A stretch of 64,000 nt of DNA, taken from contig QORU01000012.1 of the NCBI GenBank assembly GCA_003574785.1, positions 247,351 to 311,350 of the forward strand. The letters run 5' to 3'. The first letter of the stretch is position 1; each line of letters begins with the position of its first letter. Shown here piece after piece: positions 56,264-64,000 of this stretch. The stretch is from Taklimakanibacter deserti. GTDB taxonomy: Bacteria; Pseudomonadota; Alphaproteobacteria; Rhizobiales; Aestuariivirgaceae. The notes under the pieces were generated by a model. The model was not told where the DNA came from. It searched no databases and saw only the letters and a program-made list of their open reading frames with translations. The position numbers were made by a program, and so were the translations under genes.

Positions 56264-56813
56264 GTTGCCTAGAATCAGATCTGGGCGCGCATCAACCCCT
56301 CCACAGCCTGAATTGGAGAGCGCTCGCGGTCAAGATCGCTGGCCCAATCGAACAGGTCTCGCAAGCTCAATCGGCCGTCGCGCAGACCCAGCCTTTCGCC
56401 TTGGCGAGCGACCGGCTTTCACCCGCGAGAGCCTCCTCCTCTGACGACGACCGGCATGCTACGAACAGCGGACCTTGGCCAAGAGCCACACAAGGACCGG
56501 ATATTCCCGATTCCAGTCAGGAAGGGCGATTCCTCGCATGGTGAATTCATTGCCACCAACTTCCAGCCACCGTTGAGCGCGTGCGTCCGGGACCAGCTCG
56601 GCAAGGCACGAAAGAAAATATCGTGAGAGCTTTCGTTTCAGCTAAAATAGACCTGCCGGAGGCACGGGCGGCTGGCGTTTACACTCATGGTGATCGGCTT
56701 ACTTCTCCTTCGACCCGGCTCAAGCGCGTCTTACTCATCCGGATGACGGCGGGCGTTCGGCACCGCGTGGTGGACACTGAAAGCCAGCAAGAGCTAACAA
56801 AGGGAGGAAAAGA
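56264..56813. other. 550-nt gap without a recognised gene
   Basis: Between cls and the sugar-binding protein. A frame at 56581-56817 is open but its product is unlike known proteins and overlaps the next ribosome site. No terminator or operator stands out. The sugar-binding-protein promoter should lie here. Confidence 0.5.
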
Positions 56814-58253
56814 ATGAGCTGCAAGACGAAACTGCCGATCTGGACTGCGGTAGTTGCGACGGCCATCGCGCTGAACTTCGGCGGGGTGGCTACGCCCGCC
56901 CTGGCTGAAGAAGTGGTGTTGCACATGGCGGTGCCCGACTGGCCGCCGACCCGCATCATGAAGGACCTGTTCAACAAGAATTACAAGGCGCCATCCGGCA
57001 ACCACGTGAAGCTCGATATCGACTTCATTCCGTGGCCGGATTACTACACCCGCCTCAACACTTCGCTCACGTCCGGCGAGAAAAAGTACAACATGGCGGT
57101 GTCGGACTCGCAGTGGCTCGGCGCCTTCATCGAGGCCGGCTACTACCGCAAGATCAACGACCTGATCGACGCCGACCCGGGCCTCAAGGCAACACTGTCG
57201 GACATGCATCCGAACCCGCTGCAGGCCTACGCGACCTATCCGTACAAGTCCGAGAACTACTACGGCTTCCCGCAGATGCCGGATATTCTGATCAATTACT
57301 ATCGCACTGACATCGTCTGCAACGAGGATGAGCAAAAGAATTTCCGGGCGAAGTACAATCAGAAACTTCCCTGCACGCCCGAAGAGATGGATGATGTCGA
57401 TTGGGACACGTTCGAGAAGATGGGCGAGTTCTTCATGCGCCAAAAGGGCGACATGCTCGCTGGCAAACCCGCGGGCGACGACTTTTACGGGATCGCCTAT
57501 CAAGCCGGCAGGGCCTACAACAACAGCACGAGGCAGATTAACGGCTTCATCTGGCAGCATGGCGGGAATATCTGGGACGAGGCCCAGGCGCCCACCGGCC
57601 ACGCAGAAGGCGTCGTGAACTCGCCGGAGGCGGTGAAGGCGCTCGACCACTATCTGAGACTCACCAAGTACATGCCCCCGATCGTCAAGACTGGCGGAAT
57701 GGACGCACTGAAGACTGACGAGCTATTCCGCGAAGGCAAGCTCGCGATGAACATCGAGTATATTGGCCTTGCCGAAAACACGATCAACCCGGAGACGTCG
57801 AAGGTGGCCCACAAGGTCGCTTTCGCCCAGATGCCGGGCCTGCGCGGCGCCGACGGCAAGCTCGTCCGCTGGTCGAATATCGGCGGTCAGCCGTTCGTGA
57901 TCATGACCTGGTCCGATGACAAGCAGATCAAGGAGATTGTCGACTTCGTGAAGTGGTGGCTCTCAACCGGCACGCAGCACGCTTTCGCCGCGGCCGGCGG
58001 CCAGAGTGCCATCAAGTCGGTCTACAACGACCCGAAGTATCTGGATTACCGCCCGTGGAACCGGACCTGGGCGCCGGGCCTCGAATGGCAGAAGGATGCC
58101 TGGCACATTCCCGAGTTCTTCGAGCTGCTCGCGCAGGGCCAGGAGCAGTATGATCTTGCCATCACCGGCAAGCAGGACGCCAAGACGACTCTGGACAATA
58201 TCGCTGCTTTCCAGGAAAGGCTCCTAAAAGAAGCCGGACATATCCAGGAGTAG
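56814..58253 (+). CDS. Extracellular sugar-type ABC substrate-binding protein, orphan
   Basis: A 479-aa solute-binding protein of family 1. Signal peptide to about residue 31 (TPALAEE). Domain-typical segments: MAVSDSQWLGAFIEAGYYRK, KINDLIDADPG, GFPQMPDILINYYRTDIV, FREGKLAMNIEYIG and WSNIGGQPFVIMTWSDDKQI. The ATG follows AGGGAGG. No permease or ATPase gene lies next to it, so it is an orphan that must share a transporter encoded elsewhere, or it has become a sensor partner. Ligand unknown. Confidence 0.85.
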   Translation: MSCKTKLPIWTAVVATAIALNFGGVATPALAEEVVLHMAVPDWPPTRIMKDLFNKNYKAPSGNHVKLDIDFIPWPDYYTRLNTSLTSGEKKYNMAVSDSQWLGAFIEAGYYRKINDLIDADPGLKATLSDMHPNPLQAYATYPYKSENYYGFPQMPDILINYYRTDIVCNEDEQKNFRAKYNQKLPCTPEEMDDVDWDTFEKMGEFFMRQKGDMLAGKPAGDDFYGIAYQAGRAYNNSTRQINGFIWQHGGNIWDEAQAPTGHAEGVVNSPEAVKALDHYLRLTKYMPPIVKTGGMDALKTDELFREGKLAMNIEYIGLAENTINPETSKVAHKVAFAQMPGLRGADGKLVRWSNIGGQPFVIMTWSDDKQIKEIVDFVKWWLSTGTQHAFAAAGGQSAIKSVYNDPKYLDYRPWNRTWAPGLEWQKDAWHIPEFFELLAQGQEQYDLAITGKQDAKTTLDNIAAFQERLLKEAGHIQE

Positions 58254-58405
58254 CCCAGCGAACAGACCAGAGCTCCGATCCGGCGCACGGTCCTTTGTCC
58301 CCATTTCTTGTCGCCTCTAGCGTGACCATCGATCGGCTTGTCGCGAGCAGGTGCCGTAACTAAGATAGGAGGGTTATCGATTCAGCGACTGCTCGGAACG
58401 AACGC

Positions 58406-59035
58406 ATGCCTCTTGAGGTTATTGGTCCGGGTTTTGGTCGGACTGGTACGAATTCTCTTAAGATCGCGCTCGAGCAACTGGGCTTCGGGCCTTGCCACCA
58501 CATGTTCGAAGTTCGCGACAATCCAGAGCGCCTTGTTGATTGGGAAGCATTGGCGCGCGGCGAGAAGGTCGATTGGGACCACGTCTTTCGGGGCTACCGC
58601 TCGCAGGTGGACTGGCCGGGCGCGCGATACTGGCGCGAACTTGTCCGACACTACCCAACGGCGAAAGTGGTTCTATCGGTGCGCGATCCGGATGAGTGGT
58701 TCGATAGTGTGCAAGCCACGATTGTCCCATTTCTCGCGGCACGCGGGCACCATTCGTCGCCACATGTGAATGCGATCTGCGAGATGGGCCACGAGATGGT
58801 CGCTGCTCAGGTCTTCAACGGCCGCATTTCCGAAAGACAGCACGCCACGCAAGCCTTCAAGAACCATATTGCCGATGTACAGTCCGAAATCCCCGCCGAC
58901 CGTCTCCTGACATTTGATTTGCGCGACGGGTGGCGGCCACTGTGTGAATTTCTGAGGGTCGAGGTCCCCGATATTCCGTTTCCCAAAACCAACTCGTCCA
59001 AGGAATTCGTGGAACAAGAATGGAAACAGGCATAG
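58406..59035 (+). CDS. Sulfotransferase-family protein
   Basis: A 209-aa protein of the Sulfotransfer_4-like group. The PAPS-phosphate loop is GPGFGRTGTNSLKIALEQLG (about 7-26), and VVLSVRDPDEWFDSVQAT (about 88-105) is the second family motif with the conserved Arg and Asp-Pro. Such proteins occur in eukaryotes and some bacteria with unknown acceptors. Its ribosome site is weak. Surrounding gaps (58254-58405 and 59036-59240) show nothing else. Confidence 0.82.
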   Translation: MPLEVIGPGFGRTGTNSLKIALEQLGFGPCHHMFEVRDNPERLVDWEALARGEKVDWDHVFRGYRSQVDWPGARYWRELVRHYPTAKVVLSVRDPDEWFDSVQATIVPFLAARGHHSSPHVNAICEMGHEMVAAQVFNGRISERQHATQAFKNHIADVQSEIPADRLLTFDLRDGWRPLCEFLRVEVPDIPFPKTNSSKEFVEQEWKQA

Positions 59036-59240
59036 GCGCTTGACCAGGATGAGCCGTCCTGGAGCAAGTGGCTGAATCTAGACACGTTGAATTTTGTTCA
59101 GGGCGACCGTGAGCGGAGTGAGGCCGGAGTTCGCGGCGCTACTCGCCCAGGAGCCGCGTCTTTTCGACAGCAATCGGCGTGAGCTTCATGGAGGCGGTGC
59201 CGGCTTGGGTAGGACCTACTTGCACCGAGGCATGTACCGT

Positions 59241-61010
59241 TCATCCGGGTAATCCCGCCTTTCTTAGACCTTCAGTCCATCGCTCGAAATCCTGTGCGCG
59301 ATATATCGGCATGAAGCTTTTGAGATTCGAAACGCGTAGCGTGGGGTTAAGTTCGCGCAGGCGAGCCATTGCCTTGGCAGCTTCCTCGGTCTTTCCGGCG
59401 AGTGCGGCACTTGCAGCATTGACGGCGATCGCCATGAAGAAATTTGATTGCTCCCTGACGGCCGCCTGTGACCAAGAAAAAGCTTCTTCATAACGGCAAG
59501 CAAAGAAATGAGCCCATGCCATGGCGATCTTCATGCCAAACTGTTGCGGATCCTGAGGGCTCAACCGCATCGCACGGCTCGCCCGCTCGATTGCTACGTC
59601 AGTTTGACCGAGGAATGCTTTAGCCAAAGCGCTGAAATGCCATCCCCCCGCAAGGTTCGGATTGAGCGCGAGCGCGCGATCAATGAGGGTATCACCGTAT
59701 TCTAAATCGCCCACGACATTGACGAGCACAAACCCTGCGGCACTTAGCGCTACTGCGTCATCCTTCCCAAGGTCGGCGGCGCGCCGCGCTAGCTTCTCAG
59801 CTTCGGCCGCCTCGCGCTGACGGTCGGCCACCCAACCGAAACCGATCCTCTGCAGGTAACATCGTGCCGCCATGCCATAAGCGGATGCAAAGTTGGGATC
59901 GAGTTCACTTGCTCGGAGAAAGAACGCCAGCGCCTCTATGTTGGCCGCCTTGTTGAACTGGTGAAACGCCGACATGCCGCGGAGAAAGAAATCGTAGGCA
60001 TCAAGGCTCTCGGTCGGCTTGCGCTTGGCCCGCTCAATCTCGGCCTGTTCGAGCTTCGGTGCAATGGCACCGACAACACTCGTTGCCACCTGATCCTGAA
60101 GATCGAATATATTGGCGAGGTTTCCATCAAATCGATCCGCCCACAAATGAGCTCCTGTCGTCGCATCGATCAGCTGTCCAGTGATACGTACCCGGTCCGC
60201 CGACTTGCGCACGCTGCCCTCGAGCACATAGCGCACACCGAGCTCGCGCCCGACCTGCTTCACGTCTACGGCCCGCCCCTTGTAGGTGAAACTCGAGTTG
60301 CGGGCGATGACAAACAGCCAGCGCAGGCGCGACAAGGCGGTGGTGATGTCTTCCACCATGCCGTCGGCGAAATACTCCTGTTCTGCGTCCCCGCTCATAT
60401 TCTGGAATGGCAAGATGGCAATCGAGGGCTTGTCGGGAAGGCTGACCGCCGGGCGTGCGGGGCTAGACGAGTCTATTGGCCCATCTCGGCGTAGGCGGTA
60501 GGTTCGAATGGGACGGGCGATGTTCTTAATTACCTGCTCGCCGATATCTTCAAAACGCGCGGCGTATTTTCCGCGTACTTCCTCGTAGACCTTGGCCGAG
60601 ATGTAGATGCCGCCGGGCTCAGCCAGCGCTTCTAGCCGTGCCGCAATGTTGACGCCATCACCATAGAGATCGTTGTTTTCGACGATGATGTCGCCGAGAT
60701 TGATGCCGATGCGGAGAATGATGCGGCGCTCCTCGGGCAGGCTGCGGTTGTCCTCGGCAAATCGCTTTTGCATTTCGACTGCACACGAGACAGCATCGAC
60801 CGCACTGGCGAATTCGACGAGCTCGCCGTCGCCCATCACCTTGATTATCCGGCCGTTGTGCTCATTGACAAGCGGGCCGACAATCTCGCGGCGCCGTCCC
60901 TGGAGGGCCGCTAGCGTGCCCGCCTCGTCCTGTTCCATTAGTCGGCTGTAGCCGACCACATCTGCGGCCAGGATTGCGGCAAGGCGGCGTTGAACCCGAA
61001 CCTCGGCCAT
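59241..61010 (-). CDS. Class III adenylate cyclase fused to TolB-like/TPR module, second copy
   Basis: A 589-aa paralogue of the protein at 26915-28678. The cyclase domain keeps both metal Asp residues (LAADVVGYSRLM and VMGDGELVEF) and YGDGVNIAARLEAL with the Asp and Asn/Arg set. The TolB-like block reads DKPSIAILPFQNMSGDAEQE, YFADGMVEDITTALSR, LFVIARNSSFTYKG; TPR-like repeats follow from about 330. Start ATG 61010. Probably makes cAMP in the cytosol in response to an unknown cue. It runs alone, and the 240 nt before the nuclease gene hold nothing else recognisable. Confidence 0.88.
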   Translation of the reverse strand: MAEVRVQRRLAAILAADVVGYSRLMEQDEAGTLAALQGRRREIVGPLVNEHNGRIIKVMGDGELVEFASAVDAVSCAVEMQKRFAEDNRSLPEERRIILRIGINLGDIIVENNDLYGDGVNIAARLEALAEPGGIYISAKVYEEVRGKYAARFEDIGEQVIKNIARPIRTYRLRRDGPIDSSSPARPAVSLPDKPSIAILPFQNMSGDAEQEYFADGMVEDITTALSRLRWLFVIARNSSFTYKGRAVDVKQVGRELGVRYVLEGSVRKSADRVRITGQLIDATTGAHLWADRFDGNLANIFDLQDQVATSVVGAIAPKLEQAEIERAKRKPTESLDAYDFFLRGMSAFHQFNKAANIEALAFFLRASELDPNFASAYGMAARCYLQRIGFGWVADRQREAAEAEKLARRAADLGKDDAVALSAAGFVLVNVVGDLEYGDTLIDRALALNPNLAGGWHFSALAKAFLGQTDVAIERASRAMRLSPQDPQQFGMKIAMAWAHFFACRYEEAFSWSQAAVREQSNFFMAIAVNAASAALAGKTEEAAKAMARLRELNPTLRVSNLKSFMPIYRAQDFERWTEGLRKAGLPG

Positions 61011-61250
61011 GGATAGCAGAAGCTCTCCAAATAAGTGATCGTTGGAGTGTATTGACGCGCTGCACCAAAGTCTATCACTCCCCAGGACCGCTTTGGGTCA
61101 TTCGCGACCGGTCGAGCCCGGTAGGGCGTTCGTCAAACTCGCATCAATCCGAATTTGGTTGCGGGCTAATGAGTCCGCGCCTAGGCGGCTCTCCTGACAG
61201 AAACTGACATCGGCATGGTCTTATGTGGGATGAACCCCATATGAGGACCC

Positions 61251-62258
61251 ATGGTGAAATCTCGTCCCGAGAGCTGGCTTTATCCGACCGAGCGCGGGCT
61301 TTATTGCGAGCCGGGCCAGTTCCATATCGATCCGCATCTGCCCGTCGACCGGGCGGTCATCACCCACGGCCATGGCGACCACGCCCGATCAGGCCATGGC
61401 GCCGTGCTCGCCACCGCCGAAACCATCGAGATCATGAAAGTGCGCTATGGCGCCGATTGCGCGGGAAGCTTTGCCGCCGCCAATGGCATGGCGACCGTCA
61501 ATGGCGTCTCGGTCAGGCTGGTTCCCGCCGGCCATATACTGGGCTCGGCCCAGATCGTGCTCGAATGGCAGGGCACGCGGGTGGTCGTCTCCGGCGACTA
61601 TAAGCGAAAGTCCGACCCGACCTGCTCGGCCTTCGAGCTCGTCACCTGCGATCTCTTCATCACCGAGGCGACCTTCGGCCTGCCGGTCTTCCGCCATGAG
61701 CCGGCCGAGAAGGAAGCCCGCCGGCTGCTGGCGTCGATGGCCGCCAATCCCGGGCGCACTCATCTTCTCGGCGCCTATAATCTCGGCAAGTGCCAGCGCA
61801 TGATCGCGCTCGTGCGCCAAGCGGGCTATGACCGCCCGATCTATCTGCATGGCGGCTTGCGCAGCCTGTGCGATCTCTATGTCAGTCTCGGCGTGGATCT
61901 GGGCGATTTGCGCAACGTGATGGACGCGACGCCCGAGGAATTGAAGGGGGCGCTGGTCTTGTGCCCGCCCAGCGCCTTGAGCGATCGCTGGTCGAGGCGG
62001 CTCGCCGATCCCTTGACCTGCTATGCCTCGGGCTGGATGCGGGTCAGGGGCCGCGCCCGCCAGCATGGCGTTGAATTGCCGCTCGTCGTGTCCGATCATT
62101 GCGACTGGCCGGAGCTCCTTTCGACCATCGAGGAGACGGGGGCGGGGGAGATCTGGGTCACCCATGGCCGCGAGGATGCGCTGGTGCACCAGATCGGGCT
62201 CATGGGCAGGCGCGGCCGGGCGCTGGCGCTCGTTGGGTTTGAAGACGAAGGAGATTAG
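61251..62258 (+). CDS. Ligase-associated MBL-fold DNA exonuclease
   Basis: A 335-aa metallo-beta-lactamase-fold nuclease of the group linked to bacterial ATP-dependent ligase. Metal motif THGHGDHARSGHG (about 39-51), PAGHILGSAQIVLEWQ, VVVSGDYKRKSDPTC and VSDHCDWPEL provide the expected His/Asp ligands (HxHxDH; HILGSA; GDY; SDHCD). It is upstream of and in line with the ligase gene. The pair usually belongs to a repair cassette with a helicase and a phosphoesterase; these would lie beyond the window if present. Confidence 0.9.
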   Translation: MVKSRPESWLYPTERGLYCEPGQFHIDPHLPVDRAVITHGHGDHARSGHGAVLATAETIEIMKVRYGADCAGSFAAANGMATVNGVSVRLVPAGHILGSAQIVLEWQGTRVVVSGDYKRKSDPTCSAFELVTCDLFITEATFGLPVFRHEPAEKEARRLLASMAANPGRTHLLGAYNLGKCQRMIALVRQAGYDRPIYLHGGLRSLCDLYVSLGVDLGDLRNVMDATPEELKGALVLCPPSALSDRWSRRLADPLTCYASGWMRVRGRARQHGVELPLVVSDHCDWPELLSTIEETGAGEIWVTHGREDALVHQIGLMGRRGRALALVGFEDEGD

Positions 62259-62305
62259 CGCATCGGCCCGAAAAGTGGGCACGGTTTTCGGATAAGCCGA
62301 TGCGC
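62258..62305. repeat. Palindromic element between nuclease and ligase genes
   Basis: GCGCATCGG (62258-62266) pairs with CCGATGCGC (62297-62305), with an inner CCGAAAA/TTTTCGG pair. This sequence type is a widely dispersed palindrome in rhizobial genomes. Its first base is the last base of the nuclease stop codon, and it ends 20 nt before the ligase TTG, just ahead of the ligase ribosome site. Confidence 0.75.
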
Positions 62306-62325
62306 AACTAAAGAGGAATCCAGTT

Positions 62326-63900
62326 TTGCAGAGTTTCGCCGAACTTTTGGATCGGCTCGTCTACACCACGGCGCGCAACGCCAAGCTGAAGCTGCTCGAA
62401 GATTACTTCCGCTCGACCCCCGACCCCGATCGCGGCTGGGCGCTCGCCGCTTTGACCGACGGCCTGCCTTTGCGGCTGCCGATCCGCAAGACGCTCCAGA
62501 CCATCCTCGAGCCGCATGTCGATCCGCTGCTCTACCGCCTGTCGCGCGATTATGTCGGCGACACGGCCGAGACGGTTTCGCTGCTCTGGCCCGATTGCCC
62601 GGAGAACGGCAAGCCGCCGCGCATCAGCGAGGTGGTGGCGCAAGTGAGCGGGGCTTCGACGCGCGAGTTTCCGCGCGTGCTCGAGCGCCTGCTCGACCGG
62701 AACGATGCCAAGGGCCGCTTCGCGCTGCTCAAGCTGTTGAGCGGCGCCTTGCGGGTCGGCGTCTCGGCCCGTCTCGCCAAGACCGGTATCGCCCAGGCTT
62801 TCGGCCGCGAGGTCGAGGAGATCGAGGAGGTTTGGCATGGCGTGAGCCCGCCCTATGGCGACATGTTCGCCTGGCTGACGGGGGCTGGCGAGAGACCCGA
62901 TCCCGGCCGCAAGGCGACCTTCCGGCCGGTGATGCTGGCGCATCCGATCGAAGAGGGCGACTGGCAGAGCTTCGCTCCGCAAGACGTCGCCGCCGAATGG
63001 AAATGGGACGGCATCCGGGTGCAGCTTTCCGCGCGTCCGGGCGATGTGCGGCTCTTCTCGCGCGCCGGCGATGACATTTCGGGCGCCTTCCCCGACATCG
63101 TCCAGGCTTTTGCCCATGCCGAAGGCGTGCTCGACGGCGAGCTTCTGGTCCTGCGCGACGGCGTGGTCGCCTCCTTCAACGACCTGCAGCAGCGCCTCAA
63201 CCGCAAGACGGTGACGGGCAAGATGCTCCAGGATTATCCGGCCCACATTCGCCTCTATGACATTCTGTTCGATCGGGCCGAGGACGTCCGCGGCCTGACC
63301 TTCATCGAGCGCCGCGCCCGGCTCGAAGCCTGGTACGAGCGCTTCACGCCGAGCCTTGCCGATGTGAGCGCTCTCGTTCCCTTCACCGCCTTCAGCGAGC
63401 TCGAGGAGAAATGGCAGTTGGCGCGCGAGAACGGCATTGAAGGCCTGATGCTGAAGCGCAAGGAAAGTCCTTATCTCGCCGGGCGTCCCAAGGGCCACTG
63501 GTACAAATGGAAGAGGGCCGCGCTCACCATCGATTGCGTGCTCATGTATGCCCAGCGCGGCTCGGGCAAGCGCTCGTCCTATTATTCCGACTACACTTTC
63601 GGTGTGTGGAAGACGCCGGACGAATTGGTGCCGGTCGGCAAGGCCTATTCGGGCTTCACCGATGAGGAGCTGCTCAGGCTCGACCGCTGGATCAGGAACA
63701 ACACCGTCGAGCGTTTTGGGCCGGTGCGCCAGGTGGCGCCAGCCCTGGTGCTGGAGATCGCCTTTGACGCCGTCCAGCCGTCGTCGCGGCACAAATCCGG
63801 CGTCGCCTTGCGCTTCCCGCGCGTCCACCGCATCCGCTGGGACAAGCCGGCCCAGGAGGCCGAGACCCTGGACGCTGTGAGGGCGCTTCTGCCGCAGTAA
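62326..63900 (+). CDS. ATP-dependent DNA ligase (cisplatin-damage-response type)
   Basis: A 524-aa ligase. The start is TTG 62326, with AAAGAGGA about 9 nt upstream. The nucleotidyl-accepting lysine is Lys226 in EWKWDGIRVQL; later ligase motifs include FSRAGDDISGAFPDIV, VLDGELLVLRDG, GIEGLMLKRKESPYLAG and WYKWKRAALTIDCVLMYAQ; the OB-fold and C-terminal SSRHKSGVALRFPRVHRIRW follow. An N-terminal helical DNA-binding domain occupies residues 1-200. With the upstream MBL nuclease it forms a repair pair. Confidence 0.92.
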   Translation: MQSFAELLDRLVYTTARNAKLKLLEDYFRSTPDPDRGWALAALTDGLPLRLPIRKTLQTILEPHVDPLLYRLSRDYVGDTAETVSLLWPDCPENGKPPRISEVVAQVSGASTREFPRVLERLLDRNDAKGRFALLKLLSGALRVGVSARLAKTGIAQAFGREVEEIEEVWHGVSPPYGDMFAWLTGAGERPDPGRKATFRPVMLAHPIEEGDWQSFAPQDVAAEWKWDGIRVQLSARPGDVRLFSRAGDDISGAFPDIVQAFAHAEGVLDGELLVLRDGVVASFNDLQQRLNRKTVTGKMLQDYPAHIRLYDILFDRAEDVRGLTFIERRARLEAWYERFTPSLADVSALVPFTAFSELEEKWQLARENGIEGLMLKRKESPYLAGRPKGHWYKWKRAALTIDCVLMYAQRGSGKRSSYYSDYTFGVWKTPDELVPVGKAYSGFTDEELLRLDRWIRNNTVERFGPVRQVAPALVLEIAFDAVQPSSRHKSGVALRFPRVHRIRWDKPAQEAETLDAVRALLPQ

Positions 63901-63950
63901 TGCTCTAGGGCCTGTTTACAATCAGGGGATTCCCAAATCAGCAGAAAATT

Positions 63951-63986
63951 GATTCAAGGCTGAAAAATGGAGATCAGCCTTGAATC
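63951..63986. repeat. 13-bp inverted repeat near window end
   Basis: GATTCAAGGCTGA (63951-63963) pairs with TCAGCCTTGAATC (63974-63986). It lies past the ligase stop, after GGGCCTGTTTACAATCAGG. The arrangement could be the beginning of an insertion sequence or another dispersed palindrome; the window ends before this can be told. Confidence 0.45.
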
Positions 63987-64000
63987 GATTAATGTTGAGC

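Noticed and set aside
56581..56817. Open frame upstream of the sugar-binding protein
   Set aside because: Unlike known proteins, no good start signal, and it covers the ribosome site of the next gene.

Overview
The window looks like chromosomal DNA of an alphaproteobacterium, most likely Hyphomicrobiales (Rhizobiales). The support is high GC, the cell-cycle regulator GcrA with a CtrA-type box and clustered GANTC sites upstream, the long alphaproteobacterial form of dCTP deaminase, the apaG/argE/hslO/argF/argD neighbourhood, long PstC and PstA proteins, and several families of rhizobial-type intergenic palindromes.

Layout. 1-7.2 kb: a BMP-type ABC importer operon (binding protein, ATPase, two permeases) ending in a histidine-ammonia-lyase homologue cut by the window edge, with a divergent LysR regulator. 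7.2-14 kb: a small membrane protein, a YbaY/META-domain protein, and a five-gene peptide-type ABC importer followed by the decayed tail of a second such ATPase. 14-15.5 kb: PhnA-like protein, tRNA-Gly(CCC), and a HxlR regulator divergent from an FMN reductase. 15.5-24 kb: radical SAM protein, dCTP deaminase, ApaG, ArgE, YccF, Hsp33, ArgF, ArgD. 24-29.3 kb: GcrA, a MetG1-like methionyl-tRNA synthetase, an adenylate cyclase/TPR protein and a ParD/ParE-type toxin-antitoxin pair. 29.3-34.4 kb: SDR, Nudix, VOC, LysE exporter, CocE/NonD hydrolase, L,D-transpeptidase. 34.4-38.7 kb: branched-chain 2-oxoacid dehydrogenase operon (E1alpha, E1beta, E2) with a leucine-dehydrogenase-like gene.

39-47.7 kb holds the phosphate regulon: phoR-pstSCAB-phoU-phoB in one direction, with Pho boxes before phoR and before pstS. 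The series ends in a low-molecular-weight phosphatase/ArsC-like gene that overlaps phoB and has lost every cysteine. 47.9-54.7 kb is accessory: a secreted alpha/beta-hydrolase, a small exported protein divergent from a CadC-like membrane regulator, a vestige of a second ArsC-like gene, a Tat-exported PhoX phosphatase with a possible Pho box, and an exported cupin. 54.8-64 kb: phospholipase-D-type cardiolipin synthase, an orphan sugar-binding protein, a sulfotransferase-like protein, a second adenylate cyclase/TPR protein, and the MBL-fold nuclease plus ATP-dependent DNA ligase pair.

The observations I rate most worth following are the cysteine-free ArsC-like protein fused by overlap to the Pho operon (with a vestigial sibling next to phoX), the BMP importer coupled to an ammonia-lyase with an altered specificity residue, the 11-bp-periodic operator in front of the CadC-like regulator, the nested palindrome in front of the toxin-antitoxin pair, the CtrA/GANTC-rich gcrA upstream region, and three proteins that share one TolB-like/TPR output module behind different N-terminal domains. 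All functional calls come from reading sequence and motif memory; no database search was run.
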